Assembly: GCF_021458635.1 (NCBI RefSeq)
Contig: NZ_JAIRDQ010000001.1
Span: 372,001-436,000 of the forward strand
Direction of reading: 5' to 3'
DNA: 64,000 bases
Source: Bradyrhizobium monzae
Lineage (GTDB): Bacteria > Pseudomonadota > Alphaproteobacteria > Rhizobiales > Xanthobacteraceae
Of the stretch, positions 24,140-32,517 are shown piece by piece (within the stretch, counting starts at the first letter, position 1; the number at the start of each line of letters is the position of its first letter). The position numbers were made by a program, and so were the translations under genes. The notes beneath the pieces are model-generated. The model did not search any database. It worked only from the letters and a program-made list of their open reading frames with translations, and was not told the DNA's origin.

Positions 24140-25270
24140 ATGAATCCAGCCAATCTTCCCTTCGATTCCGAGGCGATGCTCGAGGGCCTGCGCTCCTGGG
24201 TGGAATGCGAAAGCCCGACCTGGGATGCAGGCGCGGTCAACCGCATGCTCGATATCGCAGCGCGGGATATGGCGATCATGGGTGCGACCATCGAGCGCAT
24301 TGGCGGTCGCCAGGGCTTCGGCGGTGTTATCCGCGCGCGCTTCCCGCATCCGAAGCAAGGCGAGCCGGGCATCCTGATCGCCGGGCACATGGATACCGTT
24401 CACCCGGTCGGCACCATCGAGAAGCTGAAATGGCGGCGCGAGGGCAACAAGTGCTACGGCCCCGGCATCTACGACATGAAGGGCGGCAACTATCTCTCGC
24501 TGGAAGCGATCCGGCAGCTGGCGCGCGCGTCCTTCACCACGCCCCTACCGATCACCATTCTGTTCACGCCGGACGAGGAGGTCGGCACGCCCTCGACGCG
24601 CGACATCATCGAGGCGGAAGCTGCGCGCAACAAATATGTGCTGGTGCCCGAGCCCGGCCGCGCCGACAACGGCGTCACCACCGGACGTTACGCCATCGCG
24701 CGTTTCAATTTGGAAGCGACGGGACGGCCAAGCCATGCCGGTGCGACATTGTCGGCGGGGCGCTCGGCGATCCGCGAGATGGCACGGCAGATCCTTGCGA
24801 TCGACGCGATGACGACGGAGGACTGCACCTTCTCGGTCGGCGTCGTGCATGGCGGCCAATGGGTCAATTGCGTTGCGACGACAGCCACCGGCGAAGCGCT
24901 CTCGATGGCCAAGCGCCAGGCCGATCTCGATCGTGGCGTCGAGCGGATGCTGGCGCTGTCGGGCACCGCCAACGACGTCTCCTTCAAGGTGACGCGCGGC
25001 GTTACTCGTCCGGTGTGGGAGCCCGATACCGGCACCATGGCGCTGTATGAAACGGCGCGCGGCATCGCAAAATCTCTCGGCGCGGAATTACCGCATGCAA
25101 GCTCCGGCGGAGGATCCGACGGCAACTTTACCGGCGCGATGGGCATCCCGACTCTCGACGGCCTGGGCGTACGCGGCGGCAACGGCCACACGCTCGAGGA
25201 GTTCATCGAGGTTGACAGCCTCGTCGAGCGCGGACGCCTGATGGCGGGACTGTTGGCGACGCTGGAGTAA
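24140..25270 (+). CDS. M20 family metallopeptidase (glutamate carboxypeptidase-like)
   Basis: A 376-residue dizinc hydrolase of the M20 family, closest in layout to glutamate carboxypeptidase and acetylornithine deacetylase. Motifs are complete: GHMDTVHP (zinc His and Asp), GIYDMKGG (bridging Asp), PDEEVG (catalytic Glu and zinc Glu), and the C-terminal zinc His in GGNGHTLEE. A dimerisation domain occupies the middle. The ATG at 24140 has GAGAGAC upstream; a TTG five codons earlier is less likely. It would trim a C-terminal or acyl group from small peptides, fitting the peptide-binding proteins divergent from it. The glycine riboswitch follows it by about 100 bp. Confidence 0.85.
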   Translation: MNPANLPFDSEAMLEGLRSWVECESPTWDAGAVNRMLDIAARDMAIMGATIERIGGRQGFGGVIRARFPHPKQGEPGILIAGHMDTVHPVGTIEKLKWRREGNKCYGPGIYDMKGGNYLSLEAIRQLARASFTTPLPITILFTPDEEVGTPSTRDIIEAEAARNKYVLVPEPGRADNGVTTGRYAIARFNLEATGRPSHAGATLSAGRSAIREMARQILAIDAMTTEDCTFSVGVVHGGQWVNCVATTATGEALSMAKRQADLDRGVERMLALSGTANDVSFKVTRGVTRPVWEPDTGTMALYETARGIAKSLGAELPHASSGGGSDGNFTGAMGIPTLDGLGVRGGNGHTLEEFIEVDSLVERGRLMAGLLATLE

Positions 25271-25370
25271 ATTGAATCAACTTCGCACTGCACAATGCGT
25301 TGGCAGCCGCGGCGGAAATTTAGCCTTGTCTAAAAATGAGGCGCATCGTACTGCTCGATGGTCCACGCGA

Positions 25371-25478
25371 CGATGCGGGAGAGATCGCAGTGAGAGCATT
25401 CAGCTTTCATTGCGGCGCCGACGGAGCAACCGCCCCGGAAACTCTCAGGCAAAAGGACTGTATCGTCAGGACGATCTG
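25371..25478 (+). promoter_or_regulatory. glycine riboswitch, first aptamer
   Basis: The conserved gcvT-type elements are all visible: GGGAGAGATC at the 5' side, GGCGCCGACGGAGCAA, and CTCTCAGGCAAAAGGACTG at the 3' side. The order and spacing match a type I glycine aptamer. It leads without a gap into a second aptamer, the tandem form that binds glycine cooperatively in well-studied cases. Confidence 0.9.
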
Positions 25479-25590
25479 GAGAGAGACGGCACGATTCAGA
25501 CGTCGTGACGTCCACCGAAGGGGATAGTCCGCATAGACCTCGCTGAGGTCCATGTCGGATCAAGCTCTCAGGTAACCGTGACAGATGGGG
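25473..25590 (+). promoter_or_regulatory. glycine riboswitch, second aptamer
   Basis: GACGATCTGGAGAGAGACGG, then CCACCGAAGGGGATAGTCC, then GCTCTCAGGTAACCGTGACAG are the conserved parts of the second aptamer. The closing pairs and the linker join it to the first. The structure sits in the leader of the DadA-like gene whose ATG is 65 bp further on. Confidence 0.88.
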
Positions 25591-25592
25591 CG

Positions 25593-25617
25593 CCGCCAAC
25601 GGCTTTCGAGCCGGCGG
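25593..25617 (+). promoter_or_regulatory. riboswitch expression-platform hairpin
   Basis: CCGCC (25593-25597) pairs with GGCGG (25613-25617) and GGC (25601-25603) with GCC (25610-25612), closing a TTTCGA loop. No T-run follows, so control of translation or a Rho-type mechanism is more likely than an intrinsic terminator. Competing pairings with the aptamer's end are possible. Confidence 0.45.
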
Positions 25618-25654
25618 TTAGCCGTCTCTAACTCACGGGAGCCCCGACTTCATC

Positions 25655-26968
25655 ATGACCCATATCGCCATCATCGGCGCCGGCATCACCGGCGTAACGA
25701 CCGCCTATGCCCTGCTCGAACGCGGCTTTGAGGTGACGGTGCTCGACAAGCACCGCTATGCCGCGATGGAGACCTTGTTTGCGAACGGCGGACAGCTCTC
25801 CGCCAGCAATGCCGAGGTGTGGAACAGCACCGCCACGATCATGAAGGGCTTGCGCTGGATGTTCCGGCGCGACGCGCCGCTGCTGATGAACCCGCGGCCG
25901 AACTGGCACAAATATTCCTGGATGAGCGAGTTCGTCGCCAACATCGGCAACTACCGCGCCAATACGATTCTGACCACGCGGCTCGCGATCGAAGCCCGCA
26001 AGCATCTGTTCGAGATTGCGGCACGCGAAGGCATCGACTTCGATCTCGAACGTCGCGGCATCCTCCACATCTATCACGACAAGAAGGGTTTTGAGTCCGG
26101 CCTGCGCGTCAATGCGCTGCTGCAGGAAGGTGGGCTCGACCGGCGTCCGGTGACGCCAGAGGAAATTCGCAACATCGAGCCGACGCTACGCAAGGACTAT
26201 TTCGGCGGCTTCTACACGCCGTCGGATGCGACCGGCGATATCCACAAATTCACGCGCGGGCTGGCTGAGGCTTGCAAGCGTCGCGGGGCAACCTTCGTCC
26301 ATGAAGCCAATATCGATTCCATCGCGCAAGCGGGCGGCGGCTTCGTCATCGGCTGGGCTGATCTCGCCGCAAGCGACGCGCTCGCCGCCGCGCGCGGCAT
26401 GCTGACGGTCGATGGCGTCGTGGTCTGCGCCGGCGTTGCCAGCCGTCACTTCGCGGCCCTGCTCGACGAACGCGTCAATGTGTATCCCGTGAAGGGCTAT
26501 TCGATCACGGTGCAGCTCGACACCGCCGAGAGCCGCGATGCGACGCCGACCGTCAGCCTGCTCGACGAAGCCGCCAAGATCGTCACCAGCCGGCTCGGCG
26601 CCGACCGTTTTCGTGTGGCCGGCACGGCCGAGTTCAACGACTTCAACCGCGACATCCCGGCCGACCGCGTGCAGCCGCTGGTCGACTGGGTGCGCAGCAA
26701 TTTTCCGGCGGTCGAGACGTCTCGTATTATTCCCTGGGCCGGGCTCCGGCCGATGATGCCCAACATGATGCCGGTGGTGCGCGCGGGGCGGATGCCCGGC
26801 GTGTTCTTCAACACCGGCCACGGCCATCTCGGCTGGACGCTGTCGGCCGCGACCGCGCAGATGATTGCCGGAACCATCGATGGCTGGCGCGGGCTCGACG
26901 CACCGGCAACCGTCCCCTCGTTTCGCGGAGAACTTGCGGTTGAGCACGAGATGCGCCGTGCATCCTGA
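25655..26968 (+). CDS. D-amino-acid dehydrogenase-like FAD oxidoreductase (DadA family)
   Basis: A 437-residue flavoprotein of the DAO superfamily, most like the small subunit of D-amino-acid dehydrogenase. The FAD motif is IIGAGITGVTTAYALLERG, and FANGGQLSASNAEVWN matches the DadA block after it. GVVVCAGVASRHFA and the C-terminal GHGHLGWTLSAATAQ are the later FAD and substrate motifs. It would oxidise a D-amino acid or glycine to the keto acid and ammonia, passing electrons to the membrane. Its leader holds a tandem glycine riboswitch, so glycine or a product is the likely physiological cue; a glycine-oxidising role is attractive but unproved. Confidence 0.87.
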   Translation: MTHIAIIGAGITGVTTAYALLERGFEVTVLDKHRYAAMETLFANGGQLSASNAEVWNSTATIMKGLRWMFRRDAPLLMNPRPNWHKYSWMSEFVANIGNYRANTILTTRLAIEARKHLFEIAAREGIDFDLERRGILHIYHDKKGFESGLRVNALLQEGGLDRRPVTPEEIRNIEPTLRKDYFGGFYTPSDATGDIHKFTRGLAEACKRRGATFVHEANIDSIAQAGGGFVIGWADLAASDALAAARGMLTVDGVVVCAGVASRHFAALLDERVNVYPVKGYSITVQLDTAESRDATPTVSLLDEAAKIVTSRLGADRFRVAGTAEFNDFNRDIPADRVQPLVDWVRSNFPAVETSRIIPWAGLRPMMPNMMPVVRAGRMPGVFFNTGHGHLGWTLSAATAQMIAGTIDGWRGLDAPATVPSFRGELAVEHEMRRAS

Positions 26969-27015
26969 GTTGGCCGCAAACCGATACGGGGCGGGCTCTT
27001 GCGACCGCCCTGCCC

Positions 27016-27032
27016 TTGGCACACAATTTGCC
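27016..27032 (+). promoter_or_regulatory. sigma-54 (RpoN) -24/-12 promoter
   Basis: TTGGCAC-ACAAT-TTGC matches the consensus TGGCAC-N5-TTGC exactly, with the invariant GG and GC at the correct spacing. Transcription would start near 27043, leaving a leader of about 107 nt before the permease start. The leader opens with a hairpin, CTCGGGC/GCCCGAG at 27047-27070. No enhancer-binding site was recognised. Confidence 0.65.
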
Positions 27033-27149
27033 CCAAGAAGACGGCTCTCGGGCCGGCTTTTCAGCCCGAGTGACAGGCGCGCATGATAGACACGACAGAA
27101 TCCACCGGCGTCTCACGGCGTCGCAAGTTCCGCAGCCGGAGATAGGTGC

Positions 27150-28091
27150 ATGCTAGGTTATCTCATTCGCCGCGTTCTGGCTGCGGTGCCCGTGATGGGC
27201 GTCGTGGCGCTGTTCGTGTTCCTGCTGCTGCGACTGACGCCCGGCGATCCGGCCGCGATCCTCGCCGGCGACAATGCGACGCCGGAGCGGCTGGAGCGCA
27301 TTCGCGCCTCGCTCGGCCTCAACGAGCCCTTGATCGTGCAGTTCATCACCTGGGTCGGCAAGCTCCTGCACGGCGATCTCGGGACTTCGCTGATCTCCAA
27401 CCTGCCGGTCATGAAGATGATTGGCCAGCGCGTCGAACCGTCGATCTCGATCGCGCTGTCGACCATCATCCTCGCCGTCATCGTCGCGGTGCCCTTAGGG
27501 GTGATTGCGGCCTGGAAGCATGGCACCTGGATCGACCGTTTCGTGATGGGCCTCTCCGTGCTCGGCTTCTCGGTGCCGGTGTTCGTGGTCGGCTATGTCC
27601 TGATCGAGGTCTTTGCGATCGACCTGCGCTGGGTGCCGGTGCAGGGCTTCAAGAGCATCTCGGGCGGCTTCGGCGCGTTCTTCGAGCGCATCATCCTGCC
27701 GACCTGCGCGCTCTCCTTCATCTACATCGCGCTGATCGCGCGCATGACGCGCGCGGCGATGCTCGACGTGCTCGGCGAGGATTACGTGCGAACGGCACGC
27801 GCCAAGGGCATCAACGAGGTCGCGGTGATGATGCGGCACGCCCTGCGTAACGCCGCCGTGCCCGTGATCACCGTGATCGGCACCGGTTTTGCGCTGCTGA
27901 TCTCCGGCGTCGTCGTCACCGAGAGCGTGTTCAACATCCCCGGCATCGGCCGCCTCACCGTGGACGCGGTGCTGGCGCGCGACTATCCGGTGATCCAGGC
28001 GATGATCCTGCTGACCTCGCTGATCTACGTCGTCGTCAATCTCCTGATCGACGTCGCCTACACGCTGCTCGATCCCCGGATCCGGTACTGA
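27150..28091 (+). CDS. ABC transporter permease, DppB-type
   Basis: A 313-residue permease of the dipeptide/oligopeptide (DppB/OppB) class. It opens MLGYLIRRVLAAVPVMGVVAL and has the family motif RLTPGDPAAILAGDNAT in the first periplasmic loop. The EAA-like cytoplasmic loop is YVRTARAKGINEVAVMMRHALRNA. GGAGATAGGTGC precedes the ATG. It pairs with the DppC-type permease 18 bp downstream and the fused ATPase beyond. A sigma-54 promoter lies about 120 bp upstream. Imported ligands are probably peptides delivered by the binding proteins encoded at 20531-23871. Confidence 0.92.
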   Translation: MLGYLIRRVLAAVPVMGVVALFVFLLLRLTPGDPAAILAGDNATPERLERIRASLGLNEPLIVQFITWVGKLLHGDLGTSLISNLPVMKMIGQRVEPSISIALSTIILAVIVAVPLGVIAAWKHGTWIDRFVMGLSVLGFSVPVFVVGYVLIEVFAIDLRWVPVQGFKSISGGFGAFFERIILPTCALSFIYIALIARMTRAAMLDVLGEDYVRTARAKGINEVAVMMRHALRNAAVPVITVIGTGFALLISGVVVTESVFNIPGIGRLTVDAVLARDYPVIQAMILLTSLIYVVVNLLIDVAYTLLDPRIRY

Positions 28092-28109
28092 GGCAAGGAC
28101 AAGAACAAG

Positions 28110-28997
28110 ATGTCAGTCGATACCCTTCCCCAGTCGTCCATCCCGATCACGTCGCCGCTGCGGCCGCGTTTCGGCTTCCTCACCTCGACACCGATCATCG
28201 CCGCCGCGACCGTGTTGCTCTCGCTGATCGTGCTGATCTCGGTCCTGGCGCCACTGATCGCGCCGCACGATCCGATCCAGCTCGCGCCGTCGCAGCGGCT
28301 CAAGCCCTCCTCCACGCAATTCCTGCTCGGCACCGACGCCTATGGGCGCGATCTGCTGTCGCGCGTCATCTATGGTGGTCGCATCTCGCTTCTGATCGGC
28401 ATCGGCTCGGCGATCCTCTCGATCGTCATTGGCCTTGCGATCGGCCTCGTCTCCGGCTTCTTCAAGCTGGTCGATTCCGTGCTGATGCGCGTCATGGACG
28501 GCCTGATGGCGATGCCGAGCATTTTGCTCGCGATCGCCGTGGTCTCGCTGTCCGGCGCCAGCATCTGGACCGTGCTGATCGCGATCACCATCCCCGAGAT
28601 CCCCCGCGTGGCGCGCCTGGTGCGCTCGGTGGTGCTGTCGGCGCGCGAGGAGCCTTACGTCGAAGCCGCGATCTCGGTCGGCTCCTCGCTGCCGAAGATC
28701 ATGTGGCGGCATCTGATGCCGAACACGATCGCCCCGCTGATCGTCCAGGGCACCTATGTCTGCGCCTCCGCCATCCTCACCGAGGCCATCCTTTCCTTCC
28801 TCGGCGCCGGCATCTCGCCGGAGACGCCGACCTGGGGCAACATCATGGCCGAGGGCCGCCAGTACTTTCAGCTCAAGCCGACGCTGATCTTCTGGCCGGG
28901 CCTGCTGCTCTCGATCGCCATTCTCAGCATCAACCTGATCGGCGACGCCGCCCGCGATGCGCTCGATCCCCGCATGAAGCAGCGGGAGGGCAAGTGA
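28110..28997 (+). CDS. ABC transporter permease, DppC-type
   Basis: A 295-residue permease of the DppC/OppC class, partner of the preceding gene. The N-terminal cytoplasmic segment leads into a first helix (about residues 31-52), followed by the family block FLLGTDAYGRDLLSRVIYG. The ATPase-contact loop is EEPYVEAAISVGSSLPKIMWRHLMPN. Eighteen bp separate it from the DppB-type gene, and it is followed by a CATTGCGAG-type palindromic repeat before the ATPase gene, which may tune the amount of ATPase made. Confidence 0.92.
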   Translation: MSVDTLPQSSIPITSPLRPRFGFLTSTPIIAAATVLLSLIVLISVLAPLIAPHDPIQLAPSQRLKPSSTQFLLGTDAYGRDLLSRVIYGGRISLLIGIGSAILSIVIGLAIGLVSGFFKLVDSVLMRVMDGLMAMPSILLAIAVVSLSGASIWTVLIAITIPEIPRVARLVRSVVLSAREEPYVEAAISVGSSLPKIMWRHLMPNTIAPLIVQGTYVCASAILTEAILSFLGAGISPETPTWGNIMAEGRQYFQLKPTLIFWPGLLLSIAILSINLIGDAARDALDPRMKQREGK

Positions 28998-29025
28998 TTT
29001 GCTCCTCCGGCCTAGCCACTTGTTC

Positions 29026-29112
29026 CGTCATTGCGAGCGAAGCGAAGCAATCCAGTCTGCCTCTGCAGAAAGATTTCTGGATTGCTTCGTCGCTTCGCTC
29101 CTCGCAATGACG
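29026..29112. repeat. palindromic repeat, CATTGCGAG family
   Basis: CGTCATTGCGAGCGAAGCGAAGC at the left end and GCTTCGCTCCTCGCAATGACG at the right end are near-perfect inverted arms, with CAATCCAG and CTGGATTG as inner arms. It sits between two genes of one operon. Other copies are at 30785, 37933, 40755 and 60306. Confidence 0.85.
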
Positions 29113-29125
29113 TCGGAGTGACCTG

Positions 29126-30778
29126 ATGACCAACAACATTATCCTCGACATCAACAACCTCGTCGTCTCCGTCGGCAAGAAACCGGGCGGACCGAAGATC
29201 ATCGACGGCATCTCGGTCCAGGTGCACCAGGGCGAGACGCTGTGCCTCGTCGGCGAAAGCGGCTCGGGCAAGTCGGTGACCTCGCTCACCACGATGGGCC
29301 TGCTGCCGAAGGGCACGCTGGTCCCGACCGGCGGCAGCGTGAAGCTCGTCGGCGAGGAGATCCTCACCGCGACCGACCGCCGCCTGCGCCAGCTGCGCGC
29401 GACGCAGATGGCGATGATCTTCCAGGAGCCGATGACCGCGCTCAATCCGGTGGTGCCGGTCGGCCGCCAGATCGACGAAGTCTTGCGCGCCCACACCGAT
29501 CTCGACGCCAAGGCACGCAGGAAGCGCATCCTCGACATGATGGAGCAGGTCCGCCTGCCCCAGGTCGAGCGCATCTTCGCCTCCTACCCGCACCGCCTCT
29601 CCGGCGGCCAGCGCCAGCGCATCATGATCGCGATGGCGCTGGTGCTGGAGCCGAAGCTGCTGATCGCCGACGAGCCGACCACCGCGCTCGACGTCACCAC
29701 GCAAAAGCAGATCTTGACCCTGATCCGCGACCTCCAGCGCGATCACGGCACCGCCGTGCTGTTCATCACCCATGACATGGGCGTGGTCGCGGAGATCGCC
29801 GACCGCGTCGCCGTGATGCGGCAGGGCCGGTTGGTCGAGACCGGCACACTCGATTCCATCCTGCGCAATCCAACCATGGAGTACACCCGCAACCTGCTCG
29901 CCTCGGTGCCGAGCCTTGTGCCGCGTGCGGCCCGGCCTGAAACGAAGGAACCGGTGGTGCTGGAAGCCAACGACCTCAGCAAGGTCTACAAGGAGCGCGC
30001 GTTCTTCGGCAAAGGCCGCGAGGTCGTTGCCGCCGACAAGGTGACGCTGACGCTGCGCAAGGGGCGGACGCTCGGCATTGTCGGAGAGAGCGGCTCGGGC
30101 AAGTCGACGGTGGCGCGCTGCATCGTGCGCCTGATCGATCCGACCTCCGGCGGCGTGCGGCTCGCCGGCCGCGAGATCTCCGACATCTCGCGCCGCCTGC
30201 TGCAGCCGCATCGGCAGAAGATCCAGATCGTGTTCCAGGACCCCTACCGCTCGCTCAACCCGCGCGTCACCGTCGGCGAGAGCATCGCGGAAGGCCCGAT
30301 CAATTACGGCGTCTCGCATGCCGACGCGATGAAGCGCGCCCGCGAGCTGCTCGAGCTCGTCGGTCTCCCTGCTGATGCCGTGTCGCGCTATCCGCACCAG
30401 TTCTCCGGCGGCCAGCGCCAGCGTATCGCCATCGCGCGCGCGCTCGCGCTCGATCCGGACGTGCTGGTCGCGGACGAAGCCGTCTCCGCGCTCGACGTCT
30501 CCGTGCAGGCCCAGGTGCTGGAGCTCCTCGACGAGATCCAGAAGCGGCTCGGCATCGCCATCCTGTTCATCACCCACGATCTGCGTGTCGCAGCCCAAAT
30601 CTGCGACGAGGTGGTGGTGATGCAGCACGGCCGCGTCGTCGAACAGGGCCCGGCTGCCGAAGTGCTGACGCATCCGCAGGAGGCCTACACGCGGGCATTG
30701 CTCGAGGCAGCGCCGGGCCGCGGCTGGGACTTTGCGAATTTCCGGCCGGTCTCGGAGGGCGTGGCGGCGAGCGCGTAG
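29126..30778 (+). CDS. fused dipeptide ABC transporter ATPase (DppD-DppF type)
   Basis: A 550-residue protein with two complete ATPase domains in one chain. Each has a Walker A (GESGSGKS), a signature (LSGGQRQRI in the first, FSGGQRQRI in the second) and a Walker B region (LLIADEPTTALD and VLVADEAVSALD); the second Walker B carries DEA rather than DEP. The domains are joined near residue 265-285. It drives the DppB/DppC-type permeases just upstream, so binding proteins encoded elsewhere are the only missing part of the importer. A 128-bp gap with a palindromic repeat separates it from the permease gene. Confidence 0.93.
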   Translation: MTNNIILDINNLVVSVGKKPGGPKIIDGISVQVHQGETLCLVGESGSGKSVTSLTTMGLLPKGTLVPTGGSVKLVGEEILTATDRRLRQLRATQMAMIFQEPMTALNPVVPVGRQIDEVLRAHTDLDAKARRKRILDMMEQVRLPQVERIFASYPHRLSGGQRQRIMIAMALVLEPKLLIADEPTTALDVTTQKQILTLIRDLQRDHGTAVLFITHDMGVVAEIADRVAVMRQGRLVETGTLDSILRNPTMEYTRNLLASVPSLVPRAARPETKEPVVLEANDLSKVYKERAFFGKGREVVAADKVTLTLRKGRTLGIVGESGSGKSTVARCIVRLIDPTSGGVRLAGREISDISRRLLQPHRQKIQIVFQDPYRSLNPRVTVGESIAEGPINYGVSHADAMKRARELLELVGLPADAVSRYPHQFSGGQRQRIAIARALALDPDVLVADEAVSALDVSVQAQVLELLDEIQKRLGIAILFITHDLRVAAQICDEVVVMQHGRVVEQGPAAEVLTHPQEAYTRALLEAAPGRGWDFANFRPVSEGVAASA

Positions 30779-30784
30779 GTCCAG

Positions 30785-30862
30785 CCATTGCGAGCGCAGC
30801 GAAGCAATCCAGACCGTTTCCGCGGAGGGATTCTGGATTGCTTCGCTCCGCTCGCAATGACG
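30785..30862. repeat. palindromic repeat, CATTGCGAG family
   Basis: CATTGCGAGCGCAGCGAAGCAATCCAG and its inverted partner CTGGATTGCTTCG...CTCGCAATG frame a short centre. It follows the ATPase gene directly and lies before the M81 peptidase gene. Confidence 0.85.
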
Positions 30863-30984
30863 GTGATCGCGGCAAGTATTCCCAAAACAGCTTGAGGCTA
30901 TGCGCGGCGCGATTGCCTGGCTTGCTTGCTCTTGCCGCAAAGGCGGGTAACGTCGCGCGCATCATTTGCGTAGGACTGGATTGA

Positions 30985-32490
30985 ATGACACGTATCGCCG
31001 TCGGCGGCTTCCTGCACGAGACCAACACCTTCGCTCCGACGAAGGCGACGTTCGCCGACTTCCAGCATGGCGGTGGCTGGCCGGCGATGACCGAAGGCGC
31101 CGGCGTGCTGAAGGTGATGCGGCGCATCAATGTCGGGCTCGCCGGCTTCGTCGACAGTGCCGAAGCCAATGGCTGGGAACTCATTCCGACCATCGCCTGC
31201 GGTGCAAGCCCTTCGGCGCATGTCACCAAGGACGCCTTCGAGCGCATCGTGAAGGTCATGGTCGACGGTATCGCGGCCGCCGGTCCGATCGACGCGGTCT
31301 ACCTTGATTTGCATGGCGCGATGGTGACCGAGCATTTCGATGACGGCGAAGGCGAGATTTTGGCGCGCGTGCGCCGCGTCATCGGCAAGGATGTTCCGCT
31401 GGTCGCAAGCCTCGACCTCCACGCCAACGTCACGCCCGAGATGATGGAACACGCGGACGCGCTGATCGCTTATCGCACCTATCCGCATGTCGACATGGCC
31501 GAGACCGGCCGCGCCTCGGCAAAGCACCTCGCTTTGCTGCTGAAGACGAAGCAGCGCTTCGCAAAGTCGTTCCGCCAATTGCCCTTCCTGATCGCGATCA
31601 GCTGGCAATGCACCAACGACTTTCCCACCAAGGGCATCTACGAGAAGCTCACCGCGCTCGAGAGCGATGCGGTTCCGACACTGTCCTTCGCGCCGGGCTT
31701 CCCCGCCGCCGATTTCCGCGATTGCGGGCCGAGCGTGTTTGCCTATGGCAAGACGCAAGGGGATGCCGACCGCGCGGCGGATGCGATCGTCAAGCTGATC
31801 GAAAGCCACGAGGACGATTTCGACGGCAAGATCTGGTCCCCCGATGACGGCGTGCGGCACGCCATGGAACTTGCGAAGAGCGCGAGCAAGCCGATCATCA
31901 TCGCCGACACCCAGGACAATCCGGGCGCCGGCGGCGATTCCGATACCACCGGCATGCTGCGCGCGCTGGTGCGCAACAAGGCGAGTGCTGCGACCGGTGC
32001 GATCTACGATCCGGTCTCGGCCAAGGCCGCGCATGCGGCCGGCGTCGGCGCCACCGTGACACTGTCGCTCGGCGGCAAGTCCGGCATTCCCGGCGACGAG
32101 CCCTATACCGAGACCTTTGTCGTCGAAAAACTCTCCGATGGCCGCTTCATCGCAGCCGGCCCCTATTATGGCGGCCGCGAAATGGAGATGGGCCCCTCCG
32201 CGGCCTTGCGCATCGGCGATGTCCGCGTCGTCGTCTCCTCGCACAAGGCGCAGCTTGCCGACCAGGCGATGTATCGCTATGTCGGCATCGAGCCGACGGA
32301 AGAGAAGATTTTGGTCAACAAGAGCTCGGTGCACTTCCGCGCCGACTTCGAGCCGATCGCGGAAAAGCTGATGATCTGCGCCGCGCCCGGCGCGATGCCG
32401 GCCGATACCGCCGCGCTGCCCTGGACGCGGCTGCGTCCGGGCATCCGCATCAAGCCGAACGGCCCCGTTTTCACGCCGAAATCCCGCTAA
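30985..32490 (+). CDS. M81 family metallopeptidase (MlrC-like)
   Basis: A 501-residue member of the MlrC (microcystinase C) family. The opening IAVGGFLHETNTFAPT contains the characteristic HETNTF motif. YLDLHGAMVTEHFDDGEGE and ASLDLHANVTPEMMEHADALIAYRTYPHVDM carry the conserved Asp and His residues expected to bind zinc. DTQDNPGAGGDSDTTGMLRA is the third family block. MlrC cleaves linear microcystin fragments; family members in non-degraders act on unknown peptides, so a role in breaking down imported peptides is inference from context. It starts about 120 bp after a palindromic repeat, and the M20 gene follows 27 bp later. Confidence 0.85.
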   Translation: MTRIAVGGFLHETNTFAPTKATFADFQHGGGWPAMTEGAGVLKVMRRINVGLAGFVDSAEANGWELIPTIACGASPSAHVTKDAFERIVKVMVDGIAAAGPIDAVYLDLHGAMVTEHFDDGEGEILARVRRVIGKDVPLVASLDLHANVTPEMMEHADALIAYRTYPHVDMAETGRASAKHLALLLKTKQRFAKSFRQLPFLIAISWQCTNDFPTKGIYEKLTALESDAVPTLSFAPGFPAADFRDCGPSVFAYGKTQGDADRAADAIVKLIESHEDDFDGKIWSPDDGVRHAMELAKSASKPIIIADTQDNPGAGGDSDTTGMLRALVRNKASAATGAIYDPVSAKAAHAAGVGATVTLSLGGKSGIPGDEPYTETFVVEKLSDGRFIAAGPYYGGREMEMGPSAALRIGDVRVVVSSHKAQLADQAMYRYVGIEPTEEKILVNKSSVHFRADFEPIAEKLMICAAPGAMPADTAALPWTRLRPGIRIKPNGPVFTPKSR

Positions 32491-32517
32491 TCAAGTCACG
32501 CCAACCGGACAGGACAC

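Noticed and set aside
29012..30940. A 642-codon leftward open frame opposite the fused ABC ATPase
   Set aside because: It is antisense to a gene with all ATPase motifs, has a composition rich in Arg/His/Asp as expected for a high-GC shadow, and passes through two repeats.
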